Shown: positions 24,301-33,400 of the stretch, in pieces
Layout: every line of letters starts with the position of its first letter
How positions within the stretch are numbered: position 1 is the stretch's first letter
NCBI GenBank assembly: GCA_018823415.1
Contig: JAHJIN010000484.1
Location: 1 to 64,000, forward strand
Source: Chloroflexota bacterium
GTDB taxonomy: Bacteria; Chloroflexota; JAHJIN01
Direction of reading: 5' to 3'
Length of the DNA stretch: 64,000 nucleotides
Notes under the pieces: model-generated
What the model was told of the DNA's origin: nothing
The model's input: the letters and a program-made list of their open reading frames with translations, nothing else
The model's database searches: none
Made by a program: the position numbers and the translations under genes

Positions 24301-25493
24301 AGATCCTCGTCGTCCACCGGGCCATCCAGCGCGAAGGCGGCGCCGAGAACCAGATCGCCCGGCTCACGGAGCAATACGTGGCCCGGGGGCATCACGTCAC
24401 TATCGTGGCGGCCGAGCTGAACCCGGCCCTGTGGTACAAGGACCACTATGCGCGGCTGGGCGTGCCGGTCATCGAGACCGGGCTGCCCCGGCCGTCGGTC
24501 CCCATCTTCAAGGGGTTCTGGTCCATGCGCCGCGCGCTGCGCCGGTTTCCCTTTCACGAGTACGATGTGGTCAATTTCCACAACTATCCGTCTTACTGGC
24601 ACGCCACCCTCGTCGACAAGGCGCGGCCGGACGCGCCGGTCGTCACCTGGACCTGTAACGAAGCGGCCCCCGAGATCTGGTACTATTCCGACTATGCCGT
24701 CACTCGCTCGGTGCGCACAACCCTGCGCCGGGCCTTGTGGCGCGGGTTCTGGCTCACCGCCGTGCGGCCGTTCGAGCGACAGGCCATGAGGGCGATGGAC
24801 CGCATCTATGTGCTGTCGCCGGCCGAGGCCGAGTTCCTCAAGCATGACTATGGCTTTGACGCCGTGCCGATGGGCAGTGGGGTGGATGTGGCCGAGTTCC
24901 GCGGGACCGATGCCGACATCCGCGCCCGGTACGGCATCCAGGCCGACCAGTTCAACCTGCTGTGCGCGCCGCTGGATCTGCCGGTGGCGGCGGACATGCT
25001 GCGGGAACTCTTGCCCCGCTCTGGGGGGGGAGTGGCCGATTGGCGCCTGCACGTGCTGGGCCGGACCTCACCGGCCATGATGCGCCGGGCGCAGGCCATG
25101 CTGGGCGACCGGGTGCAGTTTCTGGGTCACGTGCCGCTGGAGGATTTACCCGGCATCTATGCGGCGGTGGACCTGGGACTGTTTACGCGACAATACTATC
25201 CCTGGGGCCTGGTGGTCATCGAGATGATGGCCTGCGAGACGCCGGTGCTGGCGTTCAACACCGGCGCGCGCCGTTACATGATCCAGGACGGCGTGACCGG
25301 CTTTTTGGCCGACACGCGGGCCGAGTACGGGGCGCGCCTGCTGGATCTGGTCCAGGATCCGACGCCGCTGCAAGCCATCGGCCGGCAGGCCCGGACCTGG
25401 GTGCAGGCTCATTACACCTGGGACCGGGTGGCGGAGCATTATTTGGCCGATTTCGCGGCCCTGGTGGCCCGCAAACGTGGAGGAGCGACATGA
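24297..25493 (+). CDS. GT4-family glycosyltransferase
   Basis: The 398-residue enzyme starts [23 protein letters not shown], the GG-AE acceptor motif of GT4 enzymes. The donor domain has [36 protein letters not shown], and [22 protein letters not shown], the EX7E-like motif, ending [17 protein letters not shown]. It sits between a methyltransferase gene and trmFO, overlapping each by 4 bp. Its N-terminal ATG/GTGA overlap indicates translational coupling. Confidence 0.88.
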   Translation: MKILVVHRAIQREGGAENQIARLTEQYVARGHHVTIVAAELNPALWYKDHYARLGVPVIETGLPRPSVPIFKGFWSMRRALRRFPFHEYDVVNFHNYPSYWHATLVDKARPDAPVVTWTCNEAAPEIWYYSDYAVTRSVRTTLRRALWRGFWLTAVRPFERQAMRAMDRIYVLSPAEAEFLKHDYGFDAVPMGSGVDVAEFRGTDADIRARYGIQADQFNLLCAPLDLPVAADMLRELLPRSGGGVADWRLHVLGRTSPAMMRRAQAMLGDRVQFLGHVPLEDLPGIYAAVDLGLFTRQYYPWGLVVIEMMACETPVLAFNTGARRYMIQDGVTGFLADTRAEYGARLLDLVQDPTPLQAIGRQARTWVQAHYTWDRVAEHYLADFAALVARKRGGAT

Positions 25494-26797
25494 CACAGAT
25501 GCTTACTGTCGTGGGGGGCGGGCTGGCCGGGAGCGAGGCGGCCTGGCAGGCGGCGCAGCGCGGCCTGGATGTGGCACTGGTCGAAATGCGGCCGGCGCTC
25601 ATGACACCGGCCCACGTTACGGACCAACTGGCCGAGCTGGTGTGCTCCAACTCGCTGGGGTCGCAACTGGTGGACCGGGCCTCGGGTCTGCTCAAGGAAG
25701 AACTGCGGCGGCTGGGTTCCGTGGTGGTGGCCTGCGCCGATGAGACGGCAGTGCCGGCCGGGGGCGCGCTGGCCGTGGACCGGGAGCGGTTTGCCCAGCT
25801 CGTGACCGAACGCGTGACCAGCCACCCGCGCATCGCCCTGGTGCGCGCCGAGGTGCAGCAGGTGCCAGATGGCCCGGCCGTCATCGCCACCGGCCCCCTC
25901 ACCTCTCCGGCCCTGGCCGAGGACATTGCCCGGCTGGCCGGCCAGGAATATCTCTATTTCTACGACGCCATGGCACCTATCGTCACCCGGGAATCGGTGG
26001 ACATGACGGTGGCCTATCTGGCGTCGCGCTACGAGCACGGCGAGGCCGCGTACCTGAACTGTCCCCTGACCGAGGCCGAGTACGACCGCTTTGTGACCGA
26101 GTTGGTGGCGGCCGAGCAGGCCCCCTTGCGCGATTTCGAGCGCGAGGACGCCCAGTTTTTTGAGGCGTGCCTGCCGGTAGAAGAGATTGCCCGGCGCGGC
26201 CGCGACGCGCTGCGCTATGGGCCACTCAAGCCGCTGGGCCTGCCAGACCCGCGCACCGGCGACATTCCCTTTGGGGTGGTGCAACTGCGGCAGGACAACG
26301 CGGCGGCCACGCTGTACAACCTGGTGGGCTTTCAGACCAATTTGAAGTGGGGCGAGCAGGCCCGGGTATTCCAGCTCATCCCCGGTTTGGAGCAGGCCGA
26401 GTTTGTGCGCTATGGCGTGATGCACCGGAACACGTTCATCAACGCGCCCACGCTACTCCTGCCCACCATGCAGTTTCGCGCCCGGGCCGAACTGTTCTTT
26501 GGCGGTCAGATCACCGGCACCGAAGGGTATATGGAATCGACGGCCAGCGGGTGCCTGGCCGGCATCAATGCCGCGCGCCATCTGCTGGGCCAGCCCTTGC
26601 TCGAGCTGCCCGAGGCCACGATGATCGGGGCCTTGTGTCACTATGTCGCCACCGCCGAACCCAAACGCTTTCAGCCCATGAAGGCCAACTTTGGCATCTT
26701 GCCGCCGCTGGAAAAACGCCTGGACAAGCGCCGCCGCTATGCCGCATACAGCCAGCGCGCCCTGCTGGCCCTGGACGAGTACATCGCTAGTAACTAA
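25490..26797 (+). CDS. trmFO: tRNA (uracil-54-C5)-methyltransferase, folate/FAD-dependent
   Basis: TrmFO makes ribothymidine at position 54 of the tRNA T loop using methylenetetrahydrofolate and FAD. The 435-residue product has the FAD-binding [19 protein letters not shown] at the N-terminus, [36 protein letters not shown], and [22 protein letters not shown] 25490 overlaps the glycosyltransferase stop by 4 bp; the ORF track extends 176 codons upstream in another gene. Its TAA stop lies directly against the left end of the insertion sequence (26798), so the final codons could have been shaped by the insertion. Confidence 0.95.
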   Translation: MTQMLTVVGGGLAGSEAAWQAAQRGLDVALVEMRPALMTPAHVTDQLAELVCSNSLGSQLVDRASGLLKEELRRLGSVVVACADETAVPAGGALAVDRERFAQLVTERVTSHPRIALVRAEVQQVPDGPAVIATGPLTSPALAEDIARLAGQEYLYFYDAMAPIVTRESVDMTVAYLASRYEHGEAAYLNCPLTEAEYDRFVTELVAAEQAPLRDFEREDAQFFEACLPVEEIARRGRDALRYGPLKPLGLPDPRTGDIPFGVVQLRQDNAAATLYNLVGFQTNLKWGEQARVFQLIPGLEQAEFVRYGVMHRNTFINAPTLLLPTMQFRARAELFFGGQITGTEGYMESTASGCLAGINAARHLLGQPLLELPEATMIGALCHYVATAEPKRFQPMKANFGILPPLEKRLDKRRRYAAYSQRALLALDEYIASN

Positions 26798-26875
26798 TGG
26801 TGCTAGTTGAGGCTTGACGAAGTCACGAGATTGCCTTATTGTAGCCCCCGAAAAACACGACCCAGGAGGCTACCC

Positions 26876-27718
26876 GTGACTACCGAGGATTTCATCTACG
26901 AATTGTTCTGTCGGATTGATGATGCGATGCCCGAGGTGCCTAAGCACCCCCAGGCGTCGTTATATCCCAGCGAGATTGTGACCTTGGCCTTTCTCTTTGC
27001 CCTCAAAGGCGTGGGCAACCGCGCGTTCTATCGCTGGGTCGAGCGGGATTGGCTCCCCCTGTTCCCGCACCTGCCCGAACGCACCCGTTTGTTCCGCCTG
27101 TTCAAAACGCACCAGGATTGGACGGCCCGGTTCTTGGCCGAGCCCACCGTCCTGGGCGTGATCGATACCTACGGTGTGGAACTGATCCACCCGATTCGGG
27201 AGGGTCGTAGCCCCGCGCAAATTGGCCAGAAAGGGCTATCCAACCACCGCTGGATCGTGGGCGGCAAGTTGTGCCTGGTACTGAACCAATGGGGACTGGT
27301 GGTAGCGTGGGACTGTGACACGGCCAACGTCGCTGATAACACCTTCCAGCCCGTGATCCAACAGTTCGAAGAGACGATGATCATCTTTGGTGATACGGGC
27401 ATGCACGCCAAGGCCGGCGATCCGGCCAACCTGCGGGTGTGTCGGCGCGGGGAATGGAACGACCGCATGCTGGTCGAGACCGTGCTGTCGATGTTGACCT
27501 TGATCAGCCATTTCAAGAAAGTCATGCACCGCGTGTGGGCGTATTTCCAGGCGCGCTTGGCCTTCACCATGGCTCTATTCAACGTCCTGGTGCAGTGGTA
27601 CGGTCTGCCTATTGATGAGGATGGCATCGTGCATCTCTCTATCGCCGAGTTTAGGCGTCGTCCAAAAACAACTTCGGACTTTTACCACCTGTTTCCCAGG
27701 CGGGAACTACAAACTTGA
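26876..27718 (+). CDS. DDE transposase, C-terminus altered by a nested insertion
   Basis: The 280-residue product begins at GTG 26876 after CCAGGAGG; the ORF track start at 26807 lies in the IS end. It has SLYPSEIVTLAFLFALKGVGNRAFYRWVE, VLGVIDTYGVELIHP (first acidic residue), IIFGDTGMHAK (second), and RRGEWNDRMLVETVLSMLT with a C-terminal Glu, the order expected for a DDE enzyme. The final 20 residues (RRRPKTTSDFYHLF...) are encoded by a MITE-like insertion at 27654. Removing that insertion gives ...IAEFSL followed by TGA close to the right IS end, the likely original C-terminus. The catalytic core appears intact. Confidence 0.82.
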   Translation: MTTEDFIYELFCRIDDAMPEVPKHPQASLYPSEIVTLAFLFALKGVGNRAFYRWVERDWLPLFPHLPERTRLFRLFKTHQDWTARFLAEPTVLGVIDTYGVELIHPIREGRSPAQIGQKGLSNHRWIVGGKLCLVLNQWGLVVAWDCDTANVADNTFQPVIQQFEETMIIFGDTGMHAKAGDPANLRVCRRGEWNDRMLVETVLSMLTLISHFKKVMHRVWAYFQARLAFTMALFNVLVQWYGLPIDEDGIVHLSIAEFRRRPKTTSDFYHLFPRRELQT

Positions 27719-27732
27719 AAATGGACGACGCC
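27654..27732. mobile_element. 79-bp MITE-like palindromic element nested in the transposase gene
   Basis: GGCGTCGTCCA (27654-27664) and TGGACGACGCC (27722-27732) are perfect 11-bp inverted repeats, and TTA occurs directly on both sides (27651-27653, 27733-27735). The interior contains a second small hairpin (TTCCC-aggc-GGGAA). Excision with one TTA copy restores a short, plausible transposase end, which supports recent insertion. No coding capacity. Confidence 0.7.
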
Positions 27733-27793
27733 TTAGTCTGTGAACTAGCACCAAAGGTTAGTAAGGGGGTGGTGGTGCCGGTCCGGCCCGCGC

Positions 27794-27822
27794 TTGACAT
27801 TCCCCAATAGATATGATATGCT
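27794..27822 (+). promoter_or_regulatory. Promoter of the T-box operon
   Basis: TTGACA (27794-27799), a 17-bp spacer and TATGCT (27817-27822) place the transcription start near 27829, at the beginning of the T-box leader. Confidence 0.8.
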
Positions 27823-27834
27823 CTTGCCACATTT

Positions 27835-28123
27835 CGGCGCGCATGGTCTTGACGGAAACGAGTACGCGAGAGCGCCGCGCAGCGAGCCAGGGACCGGTGC
27901 AAGCCTGGTGCGGTCAACTTGCCGAAAATCCTTCCCGAGCCGCCCACTGAACGGGAAAACCCCAGTAAGCCGGGCCGGGTTCGTCGTTCGTTATCACGAC
28001 GGGGGTCTTTGCCGCACGCAGGCGGCACGCACCTCAACCGAGTGGGCGGCTGCCTGGCCGTCAAGCGGGGTGGTACCACGGGAGTACATGCTCTCGTCCC
28101 GGTCTGGGATGAGAGCGTTTTTG
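27835..28123 (+). promoter_or_regulatory. T-box leader with ATC (Ile) specifier
   Basis: The leader contains the T-box core GGGTGGTACCACG (28068-28080), the stem I pattern ACGAGTACGCGAGAG, GCGAGCC-AGGGACCGGTGCAAGCC, and a specifier segment CGAAA-ATC-CTTCC aligned with the B. subtilis glyQS arrangement CGAAA-GGC-ATTCTT. GGAA (27854-27857) can pair with TTCC below the specifier. ATC at 27928-27930 reads as an isoleucine codon, and TGGT in the T-box fits a tRNA ending ACCA, as tRNA-Ile does. Binding of uncharged tRNA should form the antiterminator and allow expression of the genes after it. The amino acid call is less certain than the T-box itself. Confidence 0.88.
28090..28123 (+). terminator. 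T-box terminator hairpin
   Basis: GCTCTCGTCCC and GGGATGAGAGC pair over 11 bp (one wobble) with loop GGTCT and are followed by GTTTTTG. Its 5' arm competes with the T-box antiterminator. Confidence 0.9.
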
Positions 28124-28136
28124 TTGGGGGCGATAA

Positions 28137-28619
28137 ATGGCGTCGATTACCATTCGGCCGGCCCGGCGGGGCGACCTGGATGAGATCATGCGGCTCTACC
28201 GGCAACTGATGCTCTTTCACGCGGACCTGGACGCCCGGCTGGCCCTGGATCTGGATGGGATCGAGTCGTTCCGGGGCTATGTGGAAAACGTGCTCCACAG
28301 CGAATTTGACCGGGTGCTGGTGGCCGAAGACGAGGGGCCGGGCCTGGCCGGGTTCATCATGGGGCGTGTGGCGCAGAATCCGCCCATGTTTCAGCAGCCC
28401 TATTTCGGCTATGTCACCGATATATGCGTGGACGAAAAGCACCGCCAGCAGGGCATTGGTCGGGCGCTGTTCCAGTCGTTGCGCCAGTGGTTCAGCCAAC
28501 AGGGGTTGATCACCATGCAGGTCAATGTGGCAGCTCGCAATCCCACATCGCAGGCGTTCTGGCGGGCGATGGGGTTTGCAGACCTGCTGACGCGGTTGTG
28601 GCAGCCGGTGGGCGAGTGA
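28137..28619 (+). CDS. GNAT-family acetyltransferase
   Basis: The 160-residue product has the GNAT layout: ITIRPARRGDLDEIMRLYRQL at the N-terminus, YVTDICVDEKHRQQGIGRALFQSLR (acetyl-CoA binding motif, near residue 100) and MQVNVAARNPTSQAFWRAMGF. It is the first gene after the T-box terminator, 13 bases from the T-run, with GGGGGCGATAA before ATG. Its substrate is unknown; T-box control suggests a link with aminoacyl-tRNA or amino acid metabolism. The AlaX-like gene follows after 30 bases. Confidence 0.87.
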   Translation: MASITIRPARRGDLDEIMRLYRQLMLFHADLDARLALDLDGIESFRGYVENVLHSEFDRVLVAEDEGPGLAGFIMGRVAQNPPMFQQPYFGYVTDICVDEKHRQQGIGRALFQSLRQWFSQQGLITMQVNVAARNPTSQAFWRAMGFADLLTRLWQPVGE

Positions 28620-28649
28620 CCCGCAAAACGAGTCGCGTAGGAGAGGCAC

Positions 28650-29360
28650 ATGACCGAGTTACTGTATCAGACGGATAGCTATTTGCGCGAGTTTACGGCG
28701 GTGGTGACGGCCGTGGAGGGGCCAGCCGTGGTCCTGGACCGCACGGCGTTCTATCCGGGCGGTGGCGGTCAGCCAGCCGATACCGGCACGCTGGCCTGGG
28801 CTGACGCGGTGGTCCGCGTGGTCAAGGTGAAAAAGACCGGCGACGACGTGTGGCACACGTTGGACGGCGCGCTGCCGCCGGTGGGGACAACTGTGACCGG
28901 CCAGCTCGACTGGGAGCCGCGCTATCGCCTCATGCGCACTCACACGGCGCTCCACATTCTGTGTGGGCTCATCTTTCGCGACTATGGCGCGCTGGTCACT
29001 GGCGGCAACATGTCGCTCGACGGTGCACGCATGGACTTTGAGCTGGAGCAGATGAGCGCCACGTTTGCGGCCGAGGTGGAGGAAAAGGTAAACGCCGAGG
29101 TGGCAGCGGCCCGGCCGGTCCAGGTGCGTATCGTGCCGCGTGAGGAAGCGTTCCAGATCCCGGACCTCATCCGCACCAAGATCAACCTGCTACCGCCGGC
29201 TATCACCCAGGTGCGCGTGGTGAACATCGAGGGACTGGATTTGCAGGCCGATGGTGGCACCCACGTCGCCAACACGCGCGAGGTGGGCCGTATCCGCGTG
29301 GTCGGCCACGAGAGCAAGGGCCGCATCAACAAGCGGCTCCGCATCGCGTTGGATAATTAG
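28650..29360 (+). CDS. AlaX-type alanyl-tRNA editing protein
   Basis: The 236-residue product matches the free-standing editing domain related to the AlaRS C-terminal half: FYPGGGGQPADTG near residue 35, RTHTALHILCGL with the zinc-type HxxxH, and GGTHVANTREVG near the C-terminus. Such proteins hydrolyse Ser- or Gly-mischarged tRNA-Ala. AGGAGAGGCAC precedes ATG. It is second in the T-box operon. That an Ile-type T-box precedes an Ala editing protein is unexpected; the enzyme may edit another tRNA or be a passenger in an operon once leading to ileS. Confidence 0.9.
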   Translation: MTELLYQTDSYLREFTAVVTAVEGPAVVLDRTAFYPGGGGQPADTGTLAWADAVVRVVKVKKTGDDVWHTLDGALPPVGTTVTGQLDWEPRYRLMRTHTALHILCGLIFRDYGALVTGGNMSLDGARMDFELEQMSATFAAEVEEKVNAEVAAARPVQVRIVPREEAFQIPDLIRTKINLLPPAITQVRVVNIEGLDLQADGGTHVANTREVGRIRVVGHESKGRINKRLRIALDN

Positions 29361-29564
29361 CCGCGAATTACACGAATCTACACCGATCTTGCGTACTTGC
29401 AATTCATGGCGAAAATTGGTACGTTACCCGTGATATTCTTGCCCATTGAGCAAGAATATGAACCACGAAGGACACCAAGAACACCAAGGCAGACAGCATA
29501 GTGCTCTTTGTGACCCTTGTGGTCTGAACTTTCGGTTCTGATTTATCCAGGTTAGGAGGGTTTC
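29361..29564. repeat. Cluster of dispersed repeats between AlaX and the nucleotidylyltransferase gene
   Basis: Three repeat types lie together: GAATTACACGAATCTACACC (about 29365-29384, a phrase common in dispersed bacterial repeats), the hairpin ATATTCTTG-cccattgag-CAAGAATAT (29433-29459), and the unit ATGAACCACGAAGGACACC...CTTTGTGACCCTTGTGGTCTG (29459-29526). The second and third are related to sequences at 18471 and 141. They are probably non-coding and could interrupt transcription of the operon. Confidence 0.55.
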
Positions 29565-30278
29565 ATGCAAGCAATCATATTGGCCGGGGGCAAGGGCGAG
29601 CGATTGCGCCCATATACCAACGACCGGCCCAAACCCATGGTCGAGATCATGAACGTGCCCATCATGGGCTATCAGGTACAATGGCTGGCGAGCCAGGGCG
29701 TGCGCGACGTAGTGGTGTCCTGCGGCTATCGCTACGAGGTTATCCAGGACTATTTTGGCGACGGTCAAAAGTGGGGCGTGCGCATGCGTTATGCCGTGGA
29801 AGAAGAACCGCTGGGCCGGGGCGGCGGCCTCAAGTACGCCTTTCAACACCTGCCGCCCAGCGAGGAACTGGTCATCGCCACCAACGGCGACGTGATCACC
29901 AACCTCTCGCTGACGTCGATGGTCGAATTGCACGAGAGCACCGGGGCCGTGGCGACGGTATTGCTGGTGCCGTATTTCAGCCAGTACGGCATTGTAGAAG
30001 TGGCGGATGACGGCCGGGTGCTGGGCTTTCAGGAAAAGCCCGAACTGCCCTACTGGATCAATGGCGGCGTGTATATTTTCAGTCGTGAGATGGCCCGGCT
30101 CTTGCCAGACCGGGGCGACCACGAAAACACCACGTTCCCGGACCTGGTGCAGCAGGGCAAGCTCATGGCCTATACCACCCGCTCCTTCTGGAAGTCGGTG
30201 GACACGGTCAAAGACATGTCCGAGATCACCAAAGAACTGGAGCGCCGGCTCATGAGCACGTTCTTGAACGGCGCGTAG
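29565..30278 (+). CDS. Sugar-phosphate nucleotidylyltransferase
   Basis: The 237-residue product begins MQAIILAGGKGERLRPYTNDRPKPM, the nucleotide-binding signature of NTP_transferase enzymes (RmlA, ManC and GalU relatives). Other motifs are LGRGGGLKYAFQHL, FIATNGDVI-like IATNGDVITNL and WINGGVYIFSREM. It makes an NDP-sugar from NTP and sugar-1-phosphate; the C-terminal EKPELPYWINGGV fits mannose-1-phosphate guanylyltransferase-type proteins, but specificity is uncertain. TTAGGAGGG precedes ATG. It is shorter than RmlA (about 290 aa) and has no left-handed helix domain. Confidence 0.88.
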   Translation: MQAIILAGGKGERLRPYTNDRPKPMVEIMNVPIMGYQVQWLASQGVRDVVVSCGYRYEVIQDYFGDGQKWGVRMRYAVEEEPLGRGGGLKYAFQHLPPSEELVIATNGDVITNLSLTSMVELHESTGAVATVLLVPYFSQYGIVEVADDGRVLGFQEKPELPYWINGGVYIFSREMARLLPDRGDHENTTFPDLVQQGKLMAYTTRSFWKSVDTVKDMSEITKELERRLMSTFLNGA

Positions 30279-30298
30279 GACAAGTTGACAACTTGTCC
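30278..30298. terminator. Palindrome after the nucleotidylyltransferase gene
   Basis: GGACAAGTT-gac-AACTTGTCC is a perfect 9-bp stem starting at the stop codon. It lacks a T-run. A shorter related palindrome, CCAGTTG-t-CAACTGG, occurs at 42741-42755. Confidence 0.5.
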
Positions 30299-30325
30299 TC
30301 CTTGAGCCAAAGGGGAGGTGATACC

Positions 30326-30400
30326 ATGAGTGCGAACCCGTTTCGCGCTCACGTCATCGGGATAGACCTGCACGTGCGAATTGTGCCATCGCTGGTGTGA
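30326..30400 (+). CDS. Possible leader peptide upstream of ileS (24 aa)
   Basis: ATG 30326 is preceded by GGGGAGGTGATACC, an excellent RBS, and opens a 24-codon frame (MSANPFRAHVIGIDLHVRIV..., then TGA at 30398). It contains ATC, ATA and ATT, all three isoleucine codons. The ileS start is 23 bases after the stop. A hairpin TGAGTGCGAA-cccgt-TTCGCGCTCA (30327-30351) covers its first codons. A leader peptide for Ile-sensitive control of ileS is possible, but there is no clear terminator with T-run. Too short for the ORF track. Confidence 0.4.
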   Translation: MSANPFRAHVIGIDLHVRIVPSLV

Positions 30401-30423
30401 GATTCTATCCCGAGAGGTGAAAC

Positions 30424-33400
30424 ATGTATCAAGAAGTACCTAGCAAGGTCGATTTTCCGGCCCTGGAGCGCGACATCATGGCGTTCTGGGCCGAGGTCAA
30501 GGCGTTCGAAACCCGGCGCGCCCTCAATGCCGGCCACGAGCCCTGGTCGTTCATCGACGGGCCGATCACGGCCAACAACCCCATGGCCGTCCATCATGCC
30601 TGGGGCCGCACGTACAAAGACCTCTTTCATCGCTTCAAGGCCATGCAGGGCTATGACACTCGCTACCAGAACGGGTTCGACTGTCAGGGCCTCTGGGTAG
30701 AGGTCGAAGTCGAGAAAGAGATGGGTTTCAAGACCAAGCGCGACATCGAGGCCTATGGTCTGGCCGACTTTGTGCTGCGCTGCAAAGAGCGCGTGCTGCG
30801 CTACTCGGCCGTCCAGACTGAGCAGTCTGTCCGGCTGGGCTATTGGATGGACTGGAACGACCCGGACACCTTGCGGTTCCTGGCCGACAAGCTGGCAAAA
30901 GACCCAGACCAGGTCATCACGGTGGACGGCCCCAACGGCCCGGTGACCAACACCGTCGAATACATCGTGGGACACCTGGGCATGCCCGAGATGGGCGGGT
31001 CCTACTATACCTTTGCCGACGAGAACAATTATACTATCTGGTCCATGCTCAAGACCTGCCACGAGCGTGGCTGGGTCTACCAGGGCACCGACGTGATGCC
31101 CTGGTGTCCGCGCTGCGGCACCGGCATCTCGCAGCACGAGATCGTCACCGATGGCTATCGCGAACTGACCCACGCCAGCGTGACCCTGCGCTTTCCGCTG
31201 CGCGAGCGGTCCGACGACACGGTCAGGCGTCAGCGTGAGTCGCTGCTGGTGTGGACCACCACGCCCTGGACTCTCACCTCCAACGTGGCGGCGGCCGTTC
31301 ACCCGGACCTGCCCTATGTTCAGGTGCGCCAGGGCGAGCACGTGCTGTATCTGTCCAAGGGCACGTTGCCGGTCCTGCAAGGCCCCTACGAGGTGCTGGG
31401 CGAGTTGCCCGGCCGCGAGATGGAGGGCTGGACCTATGACGGCCCCTTTGACGAGCTATCCATCCAGCAGAGCACCGGCTCGGCGGCGGCGCACCGGGTC
31501 ATCCTGTGGGACGAGGTGAGCGAAGAAGAGGGCACCGGCATCGTGCACATCGCGCCGGGCTGCGGCGCCGAGGACTTCCTCCTAGGCAAGGAGTTTGGCT
31601 TGCCGGCCCTGGCGCCCCTGGATGAAGCCGGCATCTTTGGGGCTGGCTATGACTGGCTCACCGGCATGAACGTGAGCGATGTGGCCCAGCCCATCTTTGC
31701 CAACCTGCGCGAAAAAGGCGTCCTGTACGACGTGTCCGACTATACGCACCGCTACCCGGTGTGCTGGCGCTGCGAGACCGAGCTGGTCTTTCGGCTGGTG
31801 GACGAGTGGTTCATCAGTATGGGTGCCCAACTCGACAAGCCGTTGGAAGAGGTGACGCCGCAGGAAAAGGTGACCAACCTGCGCTACCAGATCATGGACG
31901 TGGTCAAGGACATCCGCTGGGTGCCGGACTTTGGGCAGGCCCGCGAGATGGACTGGCTGCGCAACATGCACGACTGGATGATCTCCAAAAAGCGCTTCTG
32001 GGGCCTGGCGCTGCCCATCTGGGCCTGTGAGTGCGGCTGGTTCGACGTCATCGGCAGCCAGGAAGAGCTGCGTGAGCGCGCCGTGGAGGGCTGGGACGCC
32101 TTCGAGGGACACACCCCGCACCGGCCCTACATCGACGCGGTCAAGGTGCGCTGCTCTCAATGCGGCCGGCTCGTCAGCCGCATCGCCGATGTAGGCAATC
32201 CCTGGCTCGATGCCGGCATCGTGGCCCTGAGCACTGTGCGCTACAACAGCGACCGGGCCTACTGGGAAAAATGGTTCCCGGCCGACCTGATCTCGGAGAC
32301 GTTCCTGCTCCAGTTTCGCAACTGGTTTTATAGCCTGCTCACCATGAGCGTGGTCATGACCGGCAAAGCACCGTTCGAAAGTGTCTTTACCTACGCGGTG
32401 CTCCTGGCTGAGGACGGCCGGCAGATGCACAAGAGCTGGGGTAATGCCATCTGGTTCGAGGATGCAGCAGAAAAGATGGGCGTGGACGTGATGCGCTGGC
32501 TCTTTTGCGCCCACAAAGAAGAGCACAACCTGATGTTTGGCTACGGCCGGGCCGACGAGACCCGCCGGCGCTTTATCCTGCCCCTGTGGAACGTCTACTC
32601 GTTCTTTGTGACCTATGCGCGGCTGGACGAATGGACCCCGGCGCAGACAGCCGGCCAGCCAGTCGAGTTGACCGAGCTAGACCGCTGGGTCCTGTCACGC
32701 TTGCAGGTATTGATACGTGATGTGACGGCCTGCCTGGACGAACTGAACCCTTACGCCGCCACCGGGCACGCCGAGCGATTTGTGGATGACCTGAGCAACT
32801 GGTACGTCCGGCGCAGCCGCCGCCGGTTCTGGAAGTCCGAAAGCGACGCCGACAAGCTGGCTGCCTATGCCACCCTGCATCGCGTGCTGCTGACGCTGGC
32901 CGAACTGCTGGCCCCGTTCATCCCGTTTCTTACCGAGGCCATGTACCAGAACCTGGTGCGCAGCGTGGACGAGACCGCGCCGGTGAGCGTTCACCATCGC
33001 GACTGGCCCACGCCAGACGAGGCCCTCATCGACGAGGACCTGATGCAGGCGATGGACCTGGCGCTCAAGGCCGTCTCGCTGGGCCACTCGGCGCGCAACA
33101 CTGCCGGCCTCAAGCTGCGGCAGCCGCTGGCCGAAGCGGTGGTGTTTGCCAAGAGCGACGCCGACCGCGCGGCCCTGGCGCGCATGGCTGACGTGATCCA
33201 GGACGAGTTGAACGTCAAGGCTCTGCGCTGGGCCGAGAGCCCAGACGAACTGGTGAGTTATGTGGTGCGCCCGGTCTTGCCCAAGCTGGGTCCCAAATAC
33301 GGCAAGCGCGTGCCGGCCATCCGCGCCACGCTGGAAGCACTGGACCCGGCCGACGTGGCCCGGCGCGTGGGGGCCGGCGTGCCGGTCGAGCTGGATGTGA

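Larger units (their letters stand above)
26798..27753 (+). mobile_element. Insertion sequence with 11-bp terminal inverted repeats
   Basis: TGGTGCTAGTT (26798-26808) and AACTAGCACCA (27743-27753) are perfect inverted ends around a single DDE transposase gene, total 956 bp including a 79-bp nested insertion. The element lies between the trmFO stop codon and the T-box promoter. No target duplication directly abuts the ends: the left flank is GTAACTAA and the right flank AAGGTTAG. The family is IS4- or IS982-like by protein pattern, not proven. Confidence 0.8.

Noticed and set aside
24962-25489. Upstream part of ORF 24962-26797 as part of trmFO
   Set aside because: It lies in the glycosyltransferase gene in another frame; trmFO starts at 25490 with an ATGA overlap.
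26785-27766. TAGTAA on both sides of the insertion sequence as target duplication
   Set aside because: The copies are 4 and 6 bases away from the IS ends, so they do not abut them as a duplication should.
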